Source of the DNA: JACPYM01 sp031423495 | Lineage (GTDB): Bacteria > Acidobacteriota > Blastocatellia > RBC074 | Assembly: GCA_031423495.1 (NCBI GenBank) | Contig: JANPFP010000248.1 | Location: 1-64,000 of the forward strand | Direction: 5' to 3' | Length of the DNA stretch: 64,000 nucleotides | Notes under the pieces: generated by a model | Database searches by the model: none | Told to the model about the DNA's origin: nothing | What the model saw: only the letters and a program-made list of their open reading frames with translations | Shown here: positions 9,532 to 18,324 of the stretch, piece by piece | Position numbering within the stretch: position 1 is the first letter of the stretch | Layout of the letters: the number at the start of each line of letters is the position of its first letter | Made by a program: the position numbers and the translations under genes

Positions 9532-9547
9532 GCAAAGGAAACGAAAC

Positions 9548-10387
9548 ATGTCACGCCGAATTATTTTCGCGTTATGGTTAAGCGGCTTGCTGTGTGCGAG
9601 TTGCGCAACGCCGGGGCAGGTGGGAGTGAAAACACCGCAAAGTAACGGGCCGGAATATCCGCCGGTATTGGACGCTACGCCTGCGCGGCAACAAGCTAGC
9701 GAGGCCGCGTGGCGGGCGCTCGCGCAAGAACATCAATTGCCCGATACGTTGCGCTGCGATTGCGATACGATTCTGCTCACGCCGCGTGCGCTGCCCGTCG
9801 AAGCCGCCGGACGCATTCAAGTCGTGAAAAAGAATCCGTTCACCGATCTCGAACTTAAAGAAGCCTTGCGCCATTTCATCGAAATCCATGCGCGGCTGTT
9901 GGGCGTCAACGCAGGCGACACCGCCATCGGTCAACCCGAACTCTCGCTCGTCACCCTCAGTCACGAAGGCGCACTGACCCGCGTCGTCTATCACCAACGC
10001 AGCTTTCCCTATCCGTTGGCCGAAGGTTTCGGCACACTCGCTTTCACCCTCAGCAAGTCAGGCCACTTGTTGCAATGGCACAGCAGCCTGCTGCCTAACG
10101 TCACACTGCCCGCGCGCGCTTCGCTCGAAGCCAGCGCGTTGCCCGAACGTTTCGTCGGGCGCGAATTCAGTCACACCAGCGTGGCGGGGCAACCGCTGCG
10201 TTATCGCGTCGAACGAATAGAAGAAGTTTTCGTGAAAGAAGCGGTGGTGTATCCGCGTGTAAATGGCACGCGCCTGACAATTCATCTGGCCTATCCCATC
10301 GTCGTTGGCCTCGGCACGACGTGGATGATTTATGTGGATGCAATGACGGGCGAAGAACTCGCCGTTAAACCTAATTTTGTGTCTTAG
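9548..10387 (+). CDS. Putative lipoprotein of unknown function
   Basis: A 279-residue exported protein. The N-terminus has RR, a hydrophobic stretch and LLCASC, which looks like a lipoprotein signal with Cys at about 19. The start at 9548 has AAAGGAA directly upstream, and this ribosome-binding site begins right at the edge of the 123-bp repeat. The mature region is alpha/beta without a motif I can name. The WMIYVDAMTGEEL segment near the end is like the PepSY/FTP-type propeptide pattern that ends in a D-x-x-T/N-G-E signature, so an inhibitory or propeptide-like fold is possible. The stop codon TAG is the first codon of the repeat at 10385. Confidence 0.65.
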   Translation: MSRRIIFALWLSGLLCASCATPGQVGVKTPQSNGPEYPPVLDATPARQQASEAAWRALAQEHQLPDTLRCDCDTILLTPRALPVEAAGRIQVVKKNPFTDLELKEALRHFIEIHARLLGVNAGDTAIGQPELSLVTLSHEGALTRVVYHQRSFPYPLAEGFGTLAFTLSKSGHLLQWHSSLLPNVTLPARASLEASALPERFVGREFSHTSVAGQPLRYRVERIEEVFVKEAVVYPRVNGTRLTIHLAYPIVVGLGTTWMIYVDAMTGEELAVKPNFVS

Positions 10388-10449
10388 TGGTTAGTGAAGA
10401 TAGTGCTCTTCAACTAGCCACTAACCACTAGCTGCTAGCCACTATCTTC
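10385..10449. repeat. TAGCCACTA-type repeat arms between convergent genes
   Basis: TAGTGGTTAGTG at 10385 is the inverse complement of CACTAACCACTA at 10419, and GAAGATAGTG at 10396 is the inverse complement of CACTATCTTC at 10440. The arms interleave rather than nest. The unit (CTAGCCA and variants) recurs at 30740-30755 and 31827-31856. Both flanking genes take their TAG stop codons from it. Confidence 0.8.
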
Positions 10450-11203
10450 CGCCATCCACGCCGAACACTTCACCCGTGATAAAGCTGGCTTCATCGGAAG
10501 ATAAAAACGCGATGAGTTCGGCTACGTCTTCGGGCGTACCCGCACGGCGCAAGGGCGTAGCTTCGATGAGTTGTTGCAGCCGTTCGGGACGCGAGAACTT
10601 GTCGTGAAAGGGCGTGAAAATCAGTCCTGGCGCGATGGCGTTGACCGTGATGTTGTATGCGCCGAATTCGCGCGCCAGTGCTTTGGTCAACGTATTGACG
10701 CCGGCTTTGGCGACGGCAAACGGCAGCATGCCGCCGAGGTTGCCGCCGTTTTCTGCCGCGAGCGCAGAGATGTTGATGATGCGTCCGCTCTGCTGTTTTT
10801 TGAATTGCGGCAGCGCGGCTTGCGAACACAGAAACGCGCCTTTGAGATTGACGCCCATCACGCCGTCCCACAGTTCGTCGGTGATGTCTTCGGTACGCGC
10901 GAGTTGCATCGCCGTACCCGCGTTGTTGACGAGAATATCTAGACTGCCGAAATTGGACACGGCTTCGTTAATCATGCGCGTGACTTGTCCGCGATCTGAC
11001 ACATCGGCTTTCGCCAGCGTAGCGTTGCGGCGCATGTTTTGAACTTCAGTCACCGTCTCAGCCGCGCCGCGTCCGTTGTTCAAATAGTTAACGACCACCG
11101 CCGCGCCGTTGCGCGCCAATGCCAACGCCGTAGCGCGTCCGATGCCCGAACTTGCGCCCGTAACCAAAGCGACCTTCCCACGTAAATCAAAAGTTGCAGC
11201 CAT
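10442..11203 (-). CDS. Short-chain dehydrogenase/reductase, FabG-like, with atypical active site
   Basis: A 253-residue Rossmann-fold SDR. The cofactor motif TGASSGIGRA (about 15-24), NNAG (about 93-96) and the C-terminal FITGEVFGVDGGR are all classical. The catalytic Tyr of the YxxxK motif is replaced by Phe (PFAVAK, Phe about 162, Lys about 166), and the spacing from the candidate catalytic Ser (about 146) is 16 residues instead of 12-13. It may be an altered or non-catalytic SDR. The start at 11203 excludes 15 residues that would be translated from a heptamer repeat. That repeat abuts the ATG, so no normal ribosome-binding site exists. Confidence 0.85.
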   Translation of the reverse strand: MAATFDLRGKVALVTGASSGIGRATALALARNGAAVVVNYLNNGRGAAETVTEVQNMRRNATLAKADVSDRGQVTRMINEAVSNFGSLDILVNNAGTAMQLARTEDITDELWDGVMGVNLKGAFLCSQAALPQFKKQQSGRIINISALAAENGGNLGGMLPFAVAKAGVNTLTKALAREFGAYNITVNAIAPGLIFTPFHDKFSRPERLQQLIEATPLRRAGTPEDVAELIAFLSSDEASFITGEVFGVDGGR

Positions 11204-11282
11204 TTTGAGTGTGGAGTGCGAAGTGCGGAGTGCGGAGTTCTCTATCATTCAGAACTCCGCACTCCGCATTCCGCACTCAAAA
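11204..11282. repeat. Hairpin of inverted CACTCCG heptamer arms with TTTTGAGTG ends
   Basis: A 79-bp inverted repeat. The outer ends are TTTTGAGTG and CACTCAAAA, with 3-4 degenerate CACTCCG units in each arm and a short central loop. It fills the whole gap between the SDR start codon and the rarA stop codon, and supplies that TGA. The same CACTCAAAA end closes the copy inside the DUF1501 gene at about 48850. Confidence 0.93.
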
Positions 11283-12566
11283 GTATTTCCTATCTTTCAA
11301 TTTTTCCGGCAGGCAAATCATTTCGCCAGCTTTACCTTCAGCAAAGTCGTGCGCGTATTGATAGCCTTTGCCGTATCCCAATCCTTTCATCAATCCCGTC
11401 GGCGCATTACGCAAATGCAGCGGCACAGGTTCGCTGTGCGTAGCGCGCGCGTCAGCCGCAGCGGCTTCGTAAGCGACATAAACCTGATTGGATTTGGGTG
11501 CAAGCGCAAGATAGACCGCCGCTTCGGCGAGCGCAAGGCGAGCTTCTGGTAATCCAATCTGATGCGTAGCTTGTGCTGCCGCAACCGCCACGACCAATGC
11601 TTGCGGGTCGGCCATACCGATGTCTTCAGCGGCGTGATGCACGATGCGCCGCGCGATAAACATCGCGTCTTCGCCCGCCGCGATCATACGCGCCAGCCAA
11701 TACAACGTAGCGTTTGCGTCAGAGTTGCGAATGGATTTGATGAAGGCCGAGACCAAGTTGTAATGCTCTTCGCCCTGCTTGTCATAAAGCGCCGCCGCGC
11801 GTTGCAAGGCTTCCTGCAAGGCTTCGTCAGTGATGGTGCGGGCTTGCGCGTCGTCAGGCGCAACCAATCGGGCTGCCAGTTCGAGCGTATTCAACGCCGC
11901 CCGCGCATCGCCCGATGTATGTTGCGCCAAGCGCAACAACTGTTCGTCGGTAATGCTGACGTTCAACTTGCCCAAACCGCGTTCGTCGTTTGCACAAGCC
12001 TGTTTGAGAATGCTGACGATTTCTTCTGCCGTCAGTTGCTGCAAGACGAAAACTTTCAGCCGCGAAAGCAGCGCTGCGTTCACCTCGAACGAAGGATTCT
12101 CGGTCGTCGCGCCGATCAGGACGATGGTTCCGTTTTCGACGTAAGGCAGAAAGGCGTCTTGTTGCGCGCGGTTGAACCGATGAATCTCGTCCACGAAAAG
12201 CACCGTGCGCTGTTGCGCTTTCGTGCGCAGCCGCGCGGCGTCTTCCATCACCTGTTTGATCTCTTTGATGCCCGACGTGACGGCGCTGAACGGCACAAAC
12301 CGCGCAGCCGTCTGATGCGCAATGATGCGCGCCAGCGTCGTCTTACCCGTACCCGGCGGCCCCCAAAAGATCAGCGAAGTCAGCCGGTCGGCTTCGATCA
12401 AACGACGGAGCAATTTGCCTTCGCCAACAACGTGCGCTTGGCCTACGAATTCATCCAGCGTGCGCGGACGCATACGTTCGGCCAACGGCGCATCAGACAG
12501 CACAACGGGTTGCGGCTGCGGCGTCGTGTCGAGTTCAGGGAAAAGGGCTTCGTGCTGTTTGGGCAT
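11277..12566 (-). CDS. rarA: Replication-associated recombination protein A (RarA/MgsA)
   Basis: A 429-residue AAA+ ATPase that acts at stalled replication forks with SSB. It has the N-terminal RPRTLDEFVGQ motif, Walker A GPPGTGKTT, Walker B LFVDEIHRFN, sensor 1 IGATTENPSFEV, and the C-terminal helical tetramerisation domain with DSDANATLYWLARMI-like features (here NSDANATLYWLARMI) and GYGKGYQYAHDF. The length matches the family. The start at 12566 is chosen because family members begin shortly before this point. Upstream in-frame codons run into the large hairpin at 12632. The stop codon is supplied by the heptamer repeat. Confidence 0.95.
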   Translation of the reverse strand: MPKQHEALFPELDTTPQPQPVVLSDAPLAERMRPRTLDEFVGQAHVVGEGKLLRRLIEADRLTSLIFWGPPGTGKTTLARIIAHQTAARFVPFSAVTSGIKEIKQVMEDAARLRTKAQQRTVLFVDEIHRFNRAQQDAFLPYVENGTIVLIGATTENPSFEVNAALLSRLKVFVLQQLTAEEIVSILKQACANDERGLGKLNVSITDEQLLRLAQHTSGDARAALNTLELAARLVAPDDAQARTITDEALQEALQRAAALYDKQGEEHYNLVSAFIKSIRNSDANATLYWLARMIAAGEDAMFIARRIVHHAAEDIGMADPQALVVAVAAAQATHQIGLPEARLALAEAAVYLALAPKSNQVYVAYEAAAADARATHSEPVPLHLRNAPTGLMKGLGYGKGYQYAHDFAEGKAGEMICLPEKLKDRKYF

Positions 12567-12631
12567 GCGCTGAGGATACCGCAGAACATCGCAAGGCGGT
12601 ACGGGGAGCGTCAAGCTGAAGGCCAGCAATT

Positions 12632-12741
12632 TACGATAGGGGCTTTCGCCACAAAAAAGCACAGAAGACACAAAAGTATCTTACTTTCAAAAATTCTTTT
12701 TGTGTCTCCTGTGCTTTTTTGTGGCGAAAGCCCCTATCGTA
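12632..12741. repeat. 110-bp perfect-ended inverted repeat
   Basis: Two arms of about 43 bp, starting TACGATAGGGGCTTTCGCC and carrying the run CACAAAAAAGCACAG, pair with one small mismatch region around a 24-base centre. It lies between the rarA start and the pduO stop. It could form a very long hairpin in RNA. It lacks a GTAG head, so it belongs to a different class from the REP-like pairs. Confidence 0.9.
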
Positions 12742-12748
12742 CAACCTT

Positions 12749-13324
12749 CTACCAAGCCTTTGACCAACTGCGTCCGGCGGAAGCACCGCGCAACTTGCTG
12801 TTCACTCCTGCGCGAATTTCCATCAGGCGTCCATAAAGCCACAGCAAGTCTGACAAACGATTCAAATAAACCATCGCTGCGGGAAAGCGCGCGTCATCAT
12901 TTTCGTCAATCAGGCGGACGACGCAACGTTCAGCGCGACGGCAAACGGTGCGCGCCACGTCCATCGCGGCTGACGGCGCGTAATCACCCGGCACGGCCCA
13001 ATCGGCGAAGATGCCGTCCATCGCTTCGATTTCGGCGACTTGCGCGGTGAGTCCGTCAATCATCGCGGTCGTGACTTCGGGCGGAGTTCGTTCGCCATCG
13101 GGCACGGTCGCCAGCGCGGCGTTCACTTGAAACAACTCGCCTTGAATGACTTTGACGCGCTCTTTGAGATCGTCGTCTTCGCACACGGCGCGCGCCCAGC
13201 CGAGCGCGGCGATGAGTTCATCTACCGTGCCGTATGACTCAACGCGCGCATCCGCTTTCGATACGCGTGCGCCGCCGATCAATCCTGTTTGTCCTTTGTC
13301 TCCCGTCTTCGTTGCTATGCTCAT
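12749..13324 (-). CDS. pduO: Cob(I)alamin adenosyltransferase, PduO type
   Basis: A 191-residue enzyme that transfers adenosyl from ATP to cob(I)alamin, making coenzyme B12. The family N-terminus TKTGDKGQTGL is intact, as are SYGTVDELIA and the RTVCRRAER-type motif that carries the arginine binding ATP. AAGGAGAAGG precedes the ATG. It is the last gene of the B12 salvage operon, 9 bp after cobC. Confidence 0.95.
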   Translation of the reverse strand: MSIATKTGDKGQTGLIGGARVSKADARVESYGTVDELIAALGWARAVCEDDDLKERVKVIQGELFQVNAALATVPDGERTPPEVTTAMIDGLTAQVAEIEAMDGIFADWAVPGDYAPSAAMDVARTVCRRAERCVVRLIDENDDARFPAAMVYLNRLSDLLWLYGRLMEIRAGVNSKLRGASAGRSWSKAW

Positions 13325-13333
13325 GCCTTCTCC

Positions 13334-13945
13334 TTAAATAAATTTTCGTAACTCGGCATCCGTCGGCGTGCGATTGACCAATCGCACCAACGGATGCGCG
13401 TCGTACCATTCGATAATATTCAGGCAGCCGTAATCTTGTGCCAGCCGCAGCCATGAATTGATCGGCAAGCTCAACGCTTCACCTAAAATCGCGCGATTGA
13501 CTGCGCCGTGCGCGACCAGCGCGACCGCGCCGCCTTGCGGATATTGTCGCCGCAACGCCGTCAACGCTGAAGCAATGCGTTCGGCAAAGCCGACAAAGCT
13601 CTCGCCGTTCGGATAAGCGAACGCCGACGGATTTTCAAAACATTGCGCCACGGCTTCGGCGTTGAGTTCGTTGAGCGCGCAACCTTCCCACGCGCCCATC
13701 GCAATCTCGCGCCACGCGGCATCGGATTTAATCGGTAAGCCAAATAACTGCGCGCCAGATGTCGCGCGTTGCAAATCGCTGCAATGAATTCCCTGCCATT
13801 CGACGTGCGCGAGTTCCGCCGCGAGCCACCGCGCTTGCGCTTGTCCGCGCGGCGAAAGCGCGACATCCGTCCAACCATTCAAACGGCCTTGCGCGGCGGA
13901 TTCCACTTCGCCATGACGCATCAAGTAAAGCTGGAAGGGTTGCAT
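13334..13945 (-). CDS. cobC: Histidine phosphatase, probable alpha-ribazole-5'-phosphate phosphatase CobC
   Basis: A 203-residue phosphoglycerate-mutase-like phosphatase. It has the phospho-histidine motif LMRHGEVE near the N-terminus, then GRLNGWTDVALSPRGQAQA, and the second His in LVAHGAVNRAI. The family is broad, and the CobC role (removing phosphate from alpha-ribazole phosphate or adenosylcobalamin phosphate) follows from its place between cobS and pduO. A REP-like pair ends 8 bases before the start codon and leaves no clear ribosome-binding site. Confidence 0.85.
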   Translation of the reverse strand: MQPFQLYLMRHGEVESAAQGRLNGWTDVALSPRGQAQARWLAAELAHVEWQGIHCSDLQRATSGAQLFGLPIKSDAAWREIAMGAWEGCALNELNAEAVAQCFENPSAFAYPNGESFVGFAERIASALTALRRQYPQGGAVALVAHGAVNRAILGEALSLPINSWLRLAQDYGCLNIIEWYDAHPLVRLVNRTPTDAELRKFI

Positions 13946-13953
13946 AACTGTTC

Positions 13954-14016
13954 GTAGTACCGGCTTCAGCCGGAATGTCTTGCAGATCGAATCATTCCGC
14001 CTGAGGGCGGGACTAC
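13954..14016. repeat. REP-like inverted pair with GTAG heads inside the B12 operon
   Basis: The left arm is GTAG followed by the hairpin CCGGCTTCAGCCGG. The right arm, read inversely, is GTAG followed by the related hairpin CCGCCCTCAGGCGG. Both end in GGAATG toward the middle. The outer GTAG of the right arm supplies the TAG stop codon of cobS (14013-14015). The pair may cause partial termination or mRNA processing between cobS and cobC. Confidence 0.85.
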
Positions 14017-14777
14017 CTGCTCCGCGTCAACACAACCGCGATGAGATAAACCGTCAATTCAATCAATTGATTCGCCGCGCCCAGACAATCGCCCGTGATG
14101 CCGCCGAGCCGCGCGCGAAAGTATCGTCCTGCCAGCCACGCCATCACGGCCATCGCCCCCAACGTAAGCAACGCAGTGCGCGGCGTTTGCAGCGCGAACA
14201 AAACAGCGATGAGCGTCAACGTACCCACCACTAATTCAACGCGCCCGATTTGTTGCGCGACCAAACGGCTCAAGCCATCGGCACGCGCGTGCGTCAGCCA
14301 GGCGCTCAACGGCAGAACCGTCCAACGCCCTGCGACGTGCGCGATCAACAGCCAGCGCCAGCCTTGCGTTATCGGCAGCGCCGTCAAACACGCCGCTTTC
14401 ACGCCCAGCAAAAAGATCAACGCCAACACACCGTAAGTGCCCAAACGGCTGTCGTGCATAATTTCGAGAATGCGTTCGCGCGTCCAGCCGCCGCCGAATC
14501 CATCGAAGGCATCGGCCCAGCCGTCTTCGTGAAAGCCGTTCGTGAGCCACGTGCCTGCGGCGAGCGCGAGCCATACGCTGACGGTCAGCGGAAAAAATTG
14601 CTGCGCGCCGATCAACACCAACGCAGCAAGTCCGCCGACGATCACGCCGACTAAAGGAAAGAACCGCGTCGCCTTGCCGAGTTCAGCCTCTGACGTAGCC
14701 AAGTCGTGCGGCATCGGCAACCTCGTCAAAAATTGCGTAGCGATCAAAAGTAATCGCACAGGAGCAGGCCATTTCAT
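14013..14777 (-). CDS. cobS: Adenosylcobinamide-GDP ribazoletransferase CobS
   Basis: A 254-residue polytopic membrane enzyme that joins adenosylcobinamide-GDP to alpha-ribazole (cobalamin synthase). The conserved acidic motif NGFHEDGWADAFDGFGGG lies at about 81-98, followed by several hydrophobic helices. The start overlaps the cobT stop (TGATG), so the two are translationally coupled. The last residues (LTRSR) run into the REP-like element that gives the stop codon. Confidence 0.95.
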   Translation of the reverse strand: MKWPAPVRLLLIATQFLTRLPMPHDLATSEAELGKATRFFPLVGVIVGGLAALVLIGAQQFFPLTVSVWLALAAGTWLTNGFHEDGWADAFDGFGGGWTRERILEIMHDSRLGTYGVLALIFLLGVKAACLTALPITQGWRWLLIAHVAGRWTVLPLSAWLTHARADGLSRLVAQQIGRVELVVGTLTLIAVLFALQTPRTALLTLGAMAVMAWLAGRYFRARLGGITGDCLGAANQLIELTVYLIAVVLTRSR

Positions 14778-15859
14778 CAGGATTTATCGCTCACGCCCGC
14801 CGAGGCAAACGTAGCCATTTCGCTCAACAAACGCGCTGCCGCGTCGAGCAAATGCATCGCCAACGCCGCGCCCGTACCTTCGCCCAAACGCATTTGCAAA
14901 TCGAGCAGCGGTTCGGCCTGCAACAGTTCGAGCAAGGCGCGTTGTCCGGGTTCGACCGAACGATGCGCGACGAAAAGATAATCGCTGACGGCGGGGCATA
15001 AGCGATGGGCGAGTGCTGCGGCGGCGGTCGAGATAAATCCGTCAGCGATCACCGCCAGACACAGCGACGCAGCGCCAATAACCAAGCCCATCATCACGCC
15101 GATCTCTGCACCGCCGACCTGAGCGAGCAACGCCAGCGCGTCGTATTGCGCCGTCGCGTCAGTGAGTTGATGAAAGGCCAACGCACGTTTGATGACTGCG
15201 GCTTTATGAGTGCGCTGTTCGTCGTTGACGCCTGTGCCAGCGCCCGTCACTTGCTCAACTGCCGCGCCAGTCAACGCCGCCGTCAACGCGCTGGCACTGG
15301 TCGTATTGCCAATGCCCATCTCGCCGATACCGATAAGTTGTACGCCGTCGCGTTGAGCGGCACGTGCGAGTTCGATGCCGGTGGCGACCGCTTGCCATGC
15401 TTGTGCGCGCGTCAACGCCGCCGCTTGCGTGAAATTCGCAGTGCCCCATAAGACTTTGGCGTGAATCAAATCAATGTGCGCTGAGAGGTCGGCGGCGACG
15501 CCCGCGTCCACCACACGAACTTCGCATTGGCCGAGCCGCGCGAGTACGTTAATGGCTGCGCCGCCGTGCAAAAAGTTCGCCACCATTTGCGCGGTGACTG
15601 CCGACGGATAAGCACTCACGCCTTCTGCCGTCACGCCGTGATCGGCAGCCACAACGTAAATGCGTTTTCTTTCGACGCGCGGCGTGACCGTGCGCTGCTG
15701 CGCCGCGAGTTGATTCGCCAAAGTTTCAAGCCGTCCCAGACTGCCGGGCGGTTTGGTCAACGTGAGTTGTCGCTGTGACGCGCGTTGCAGCCATTCGGCC
15801 TCAACGCGCGTCACAGCGGCGCAGGTTTCAACGATGATGGATTCGTGCGATGCGCTCAT
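14777..15859 (-). CDS. cobT: Nicotinate-nucleotide-dimethylbenzimidazole phosphoribosyltransferase CobT
   Basis: A 360-residue enzyme that makes alpha-ribazole-5'-phosphate, the lower nucleotide loop precursor of B12. It has the family motifs KPPGSLGRLE near the N-terminus, VVAADHGVTAEGVSAYP, and GIGEMGIGNTTSASAL. The length is normal. It starts 2 bp after the stop of the TonB-dependent receptor and overlaps cobS by one base. Activation of the cobinamide substrate needs CobU/CobP or CobY, which is not in this window. Confidence 0.96.
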   Translation of the reverse strand: MSASHESIIVETCAAVTRVEAEWLQRASQRQLTLTKPPGSLGRLETLANQLAAQQRTVTPRVERKRIYVVAADHGVTAEGVSAYPSAVTAQMVANFLHGGAAINVLARLGQCEVRVVDAGVAADLSAHIDLIHAKVLWGTANFTQAAALTRAQAWQAVATGIELARAAQRDGVQLIGIGEMGIGNTTSASALTAALTGAAVEQVTGAGTGVNDEQRTHKAAVIKRALAFHQLTDATAQYDALALLAQVGGAEIGVMMGLVIGAASLCLAVIADGFISTAAAALAHRLCPAVSDYLFVAHRSVEPGQRALLELLQAEPLLDLQMRLGEGTGAALAMHLLDAAARLLSEMATFASAGVSDKS

Positions 15860-15861
15860 AT

Positions 15862-18291
15862 TCAGAACTTATACGTCGCGCCACCCACGAACATAGCCTT
15901 CGGCGTACGAAAGCCGCTTTCAAAGTATTCACGATTGAATACGTTCTCGACCTTGCCATAAAAACGCACGCTGTGATCGTTCGCCAGCGGCAACGTATAG
16001 CTCGCGCCCAAGTCTGCTTTCACCGGCCCATCGAATTGAAAAGCCCGCGAAGGAAAACCCAGCGCCACGAAATAATCGCTCGTCGCAAATAGATCGAAGG
16101 TCACGTCTACGCGCTTGCCGATGCGTTGATTGACGTAAGCCGTCGTCACGTGATCAGAAACGCCAAACACCGGAATGAAGCCCGCCACCGAAGAGGGCCG
16201 CCGCTGATCAGAGTTGGTATACGTGTAAGACACCATCACGTCCGTGGTTAGTGTGGGCTTAGCTTGCACCGAGAACTCAGCCCCGCGCGCCAGTCCGCCG
16301 CCCGTGTTGCGATAGCCGCCGAAACGTCCGAACGGATCGGTCGCCGGATTGATGAAGCCGCTGAAATCAAACGTCGTCACCTCTTGCAAGCGCGTATAAA
16401 AATAATTCGCGCTGGCTCTGACACGGCCTTTGAAAAGCTGTTGGTCAACGCCCGCGTCAAACGCAATCGAACGATCAGGCCGCAAACGCGGGTCGCCGTA
16501 AGGACTGAAACTGCCGCCGAAAAAGCCCGTGCCGAAACGTTCATAAAGCGAAGGCGCACGATAGCCATTGCCAACGTGCGCGCGAAGTTTCGTGCTGGAT
16601 GACTTGATGAAATACGCCACCGAACCGTCGCCCGTATAAGCCGTCGGCGGCGCGGCAAACGTCGCGTTGTTGTATTGCGGCGCTCCGCCAAAAAACGTAG
16701 GCCGCGATAACTGAAAGTTTTGCGCGCGGAAAGCCAGCGACACTTGCAGCCGTTCTGACAGCAAACGCAATTGATCTTGCACATAAAAAGCGTGGCTGCG
16801 TTGATTGATCGTAGTGCGCGCATTCGTGCGTTGCGCAAGGTTCGGGTTCTCATCGGTCGAAGGGTTGTCATAACCTTCGCGCTCGAATTCATAACCGACC
16901 GTCAGTTGATTGACGCGCGCGGCGAGCCAATCAAGTCGCGCGTTGGCCGTGTCAATTCGTGCGTCGTAATCAGTGCGGTTGTTGAATGACGGCTCAAAAC
17001 GGCGTCCGCGTGTGCCATCTAAAAAAGCGCGCGCAGTCGTCAAGCCCTGATAGCCGAGTTGATAACTCAGCGACGAACTCAGCGCGTGCTGCCAGCGCAA
17101 AGCGCCGGCCAACGTATGCGCGCGACGCCGATAATCAGGATCATTCAAGCCAGGAATGAACGTCGCATTGCCCAACGCGAAAGTTTGTCCGGCTTCGAGC
17201 AAACGTTGTTGCTCAAGCGCCAACGCACGCGCAGGCACAATGCCCGTCGTCGGCAAGTTCGCTGCCGGAGCGTTGTAAGGACTGTCGTTCAGCAACATAT
17301 TCACGCGATTGCCGAACAGCCGCGCGCTTAACGAAGCCGCCGCCGTCGCATTCCATTTCACGAAGCCCTGCCCGCTGGTGTTGCGCGCGTTGTCGTCGCC
17401 GTCGAGACCGTTGGCGACGTTAAGGTGCGCGAGTCCGAGGTTATAAACGAGGCGATCATTCGCAAATCCGCCCGCGATGTTGCCGCGCGTACGAAAGAAG
17501 CCAAGCTGCCCGCCTTCCGCTTGCAGTGAACCGTGCGGAGCGCCGCCGCCTTCATCACTGACGACGTTGATGACGCCGCCGATGGCGTTCGTGCCATAGA
17601 GCGACGAACCCGAACCGCGCACGACCTCAAGGCAGTTTTGATTGACGAACAACAGGTCGGCCAGAAAGCTCGAAGCATCTCCCGCAATCGCCGAAGCGTC
17701 ACGAAAGCGAAATCCGTCAATCAGCACGGCGGTGTCTTCGTTGCGCAAGCCGCGCGTCTTGATGACGGCCAACGCCTGCGGCCCGCCGAGTTGTTGCACA
17801 CGCATGCCCGGCGTAAGGCGCAAGGCTTCGATCAATGAATACTCATCGCGCAACGCAATCTCGCTGGCTTCGACCACGCTGACCGACTTGCTGGTTTCGT
17901 CAACGGTTTGCGGCGTACCGGCGGCGGTGACGACGACGGCATCGTTCACACTGGCGACCGAAAGCGTTACGTCTTGCTTGGCGTTGGACGCATCAAGTGT
18001 TTGCAGAGGCGTTTGCACAAAGCGCGCAAAGCCACTGGCTTCAACCGTCAGCACGTATTCGCCGCGCAGCACGCGCGCGAAACGATAAGCGCCTTGCGCA
18101 TCGGTTTGCGTCGTCGTTGCGCCATTGCCTGCACGCGGACGCAACGTCACGCGCGCGTTGGCTACGGCGGCGGAACTGGCGTCAGTTACACGTCCGCTCA
18201 ACTCAGTCGTTTGCGCGAAGGCACACAACGACAAGCAGAAAAGGAGGAAGATAGATTTTGAAACGGAAGAAAATAGAGACAGGTGTGTCAT
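15862..18291 (-). CDS. TonB-dependent receptor for cobalamin/corrinoid uptake (BtuB-like)
   Basis: An 809-residue outer-membrane receptor. It has a signal peptide (about 1-26, FAQ cleavage), a carboxypeptidase-regulatory/Cna-B-like domain (about 30-110), a plug domain (about 135-245, with a VRGSGSSLYGTNAIGGVINV motif) and a 22-strand-type barrel ending in the terminal aromatic YKF. The extra N-terminal domain is typical of Acidobacteriota and Bacteroidota receptors. The B12 role follows from the riboswitch directly upstream and the cob genes directly downstream in one operon. AAGGA precedes the ATG. Confidence 0.92.
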   Translation of the reverse strand: MTHLSLFSSVSKSIFLLFCLSLCAFAQTTELSGRVTDASSAAVANARVTLRPRAGNGATTTQTDAQGAYRFARVLRGEYVLTVEASGFARFVQTPLQTLDASNAKQDVTLSVASVNDAVVVTAAGTPQTVDETSKSVSVVEASEIALRDEYSLIEALRLTPGMRVQQLGGPQALAVIKTRGLRNEDTAVLIDGFRFRDASAIAGDASSFLADLLFVNQNCLEVVRGSGSSLYGTNAIGGVINVVSDEGGGAPHGSLQAEGGQLGFFRTRGNIAGGFANDRLVYNLGLAHLNVANGLDGDDNARNTSGQGFVKWNATAAASLSARLFGNRVNMLLNDSPYNAPAANLPTTGIVPARALALEQQRLLEAGQTFALGNATFIPGLNDPDYRRRAHTLAGALRWQHALSSSLSYQLGYQGLTTARAFLDGTRGRRFEPSFNNRTDYDARIDTANARLDWLAARVNQLTVGYEFEREGYDNPSTDENPNLAQRTNARTTINQRSHAFYVQDQLRLLSERLQVSLAFRAQNFQLSRPTFFGGAPQYNNATFAAPPTAYTGDGSVAYFIKSSSTKLRAHVGNGYRAPSLYERFGTGFFGGSFSPYGDPRLRPDRSIAFDAGVDQQLFKGRVRASANYFYTRLQEVTTFDFSGFINPATDPFGRFGGYRNTGGGLARGAEFSVQAKPTLTTDVMVSYTYTNSDQRRPSSVAGFIPVFGVSDHVTTAYVNQRIGKRVDVTFDLFATSDYFVALGFPSRAFQFDGPVKADLGASYTLPLANDHSVRFYGKVENVFNREYFESGFRTPKAMFVGGATYKF

Positions 18292-18324
18292 CTGCGAATC
18301 CTTTCACTCGAAGGAGCAATCAAA

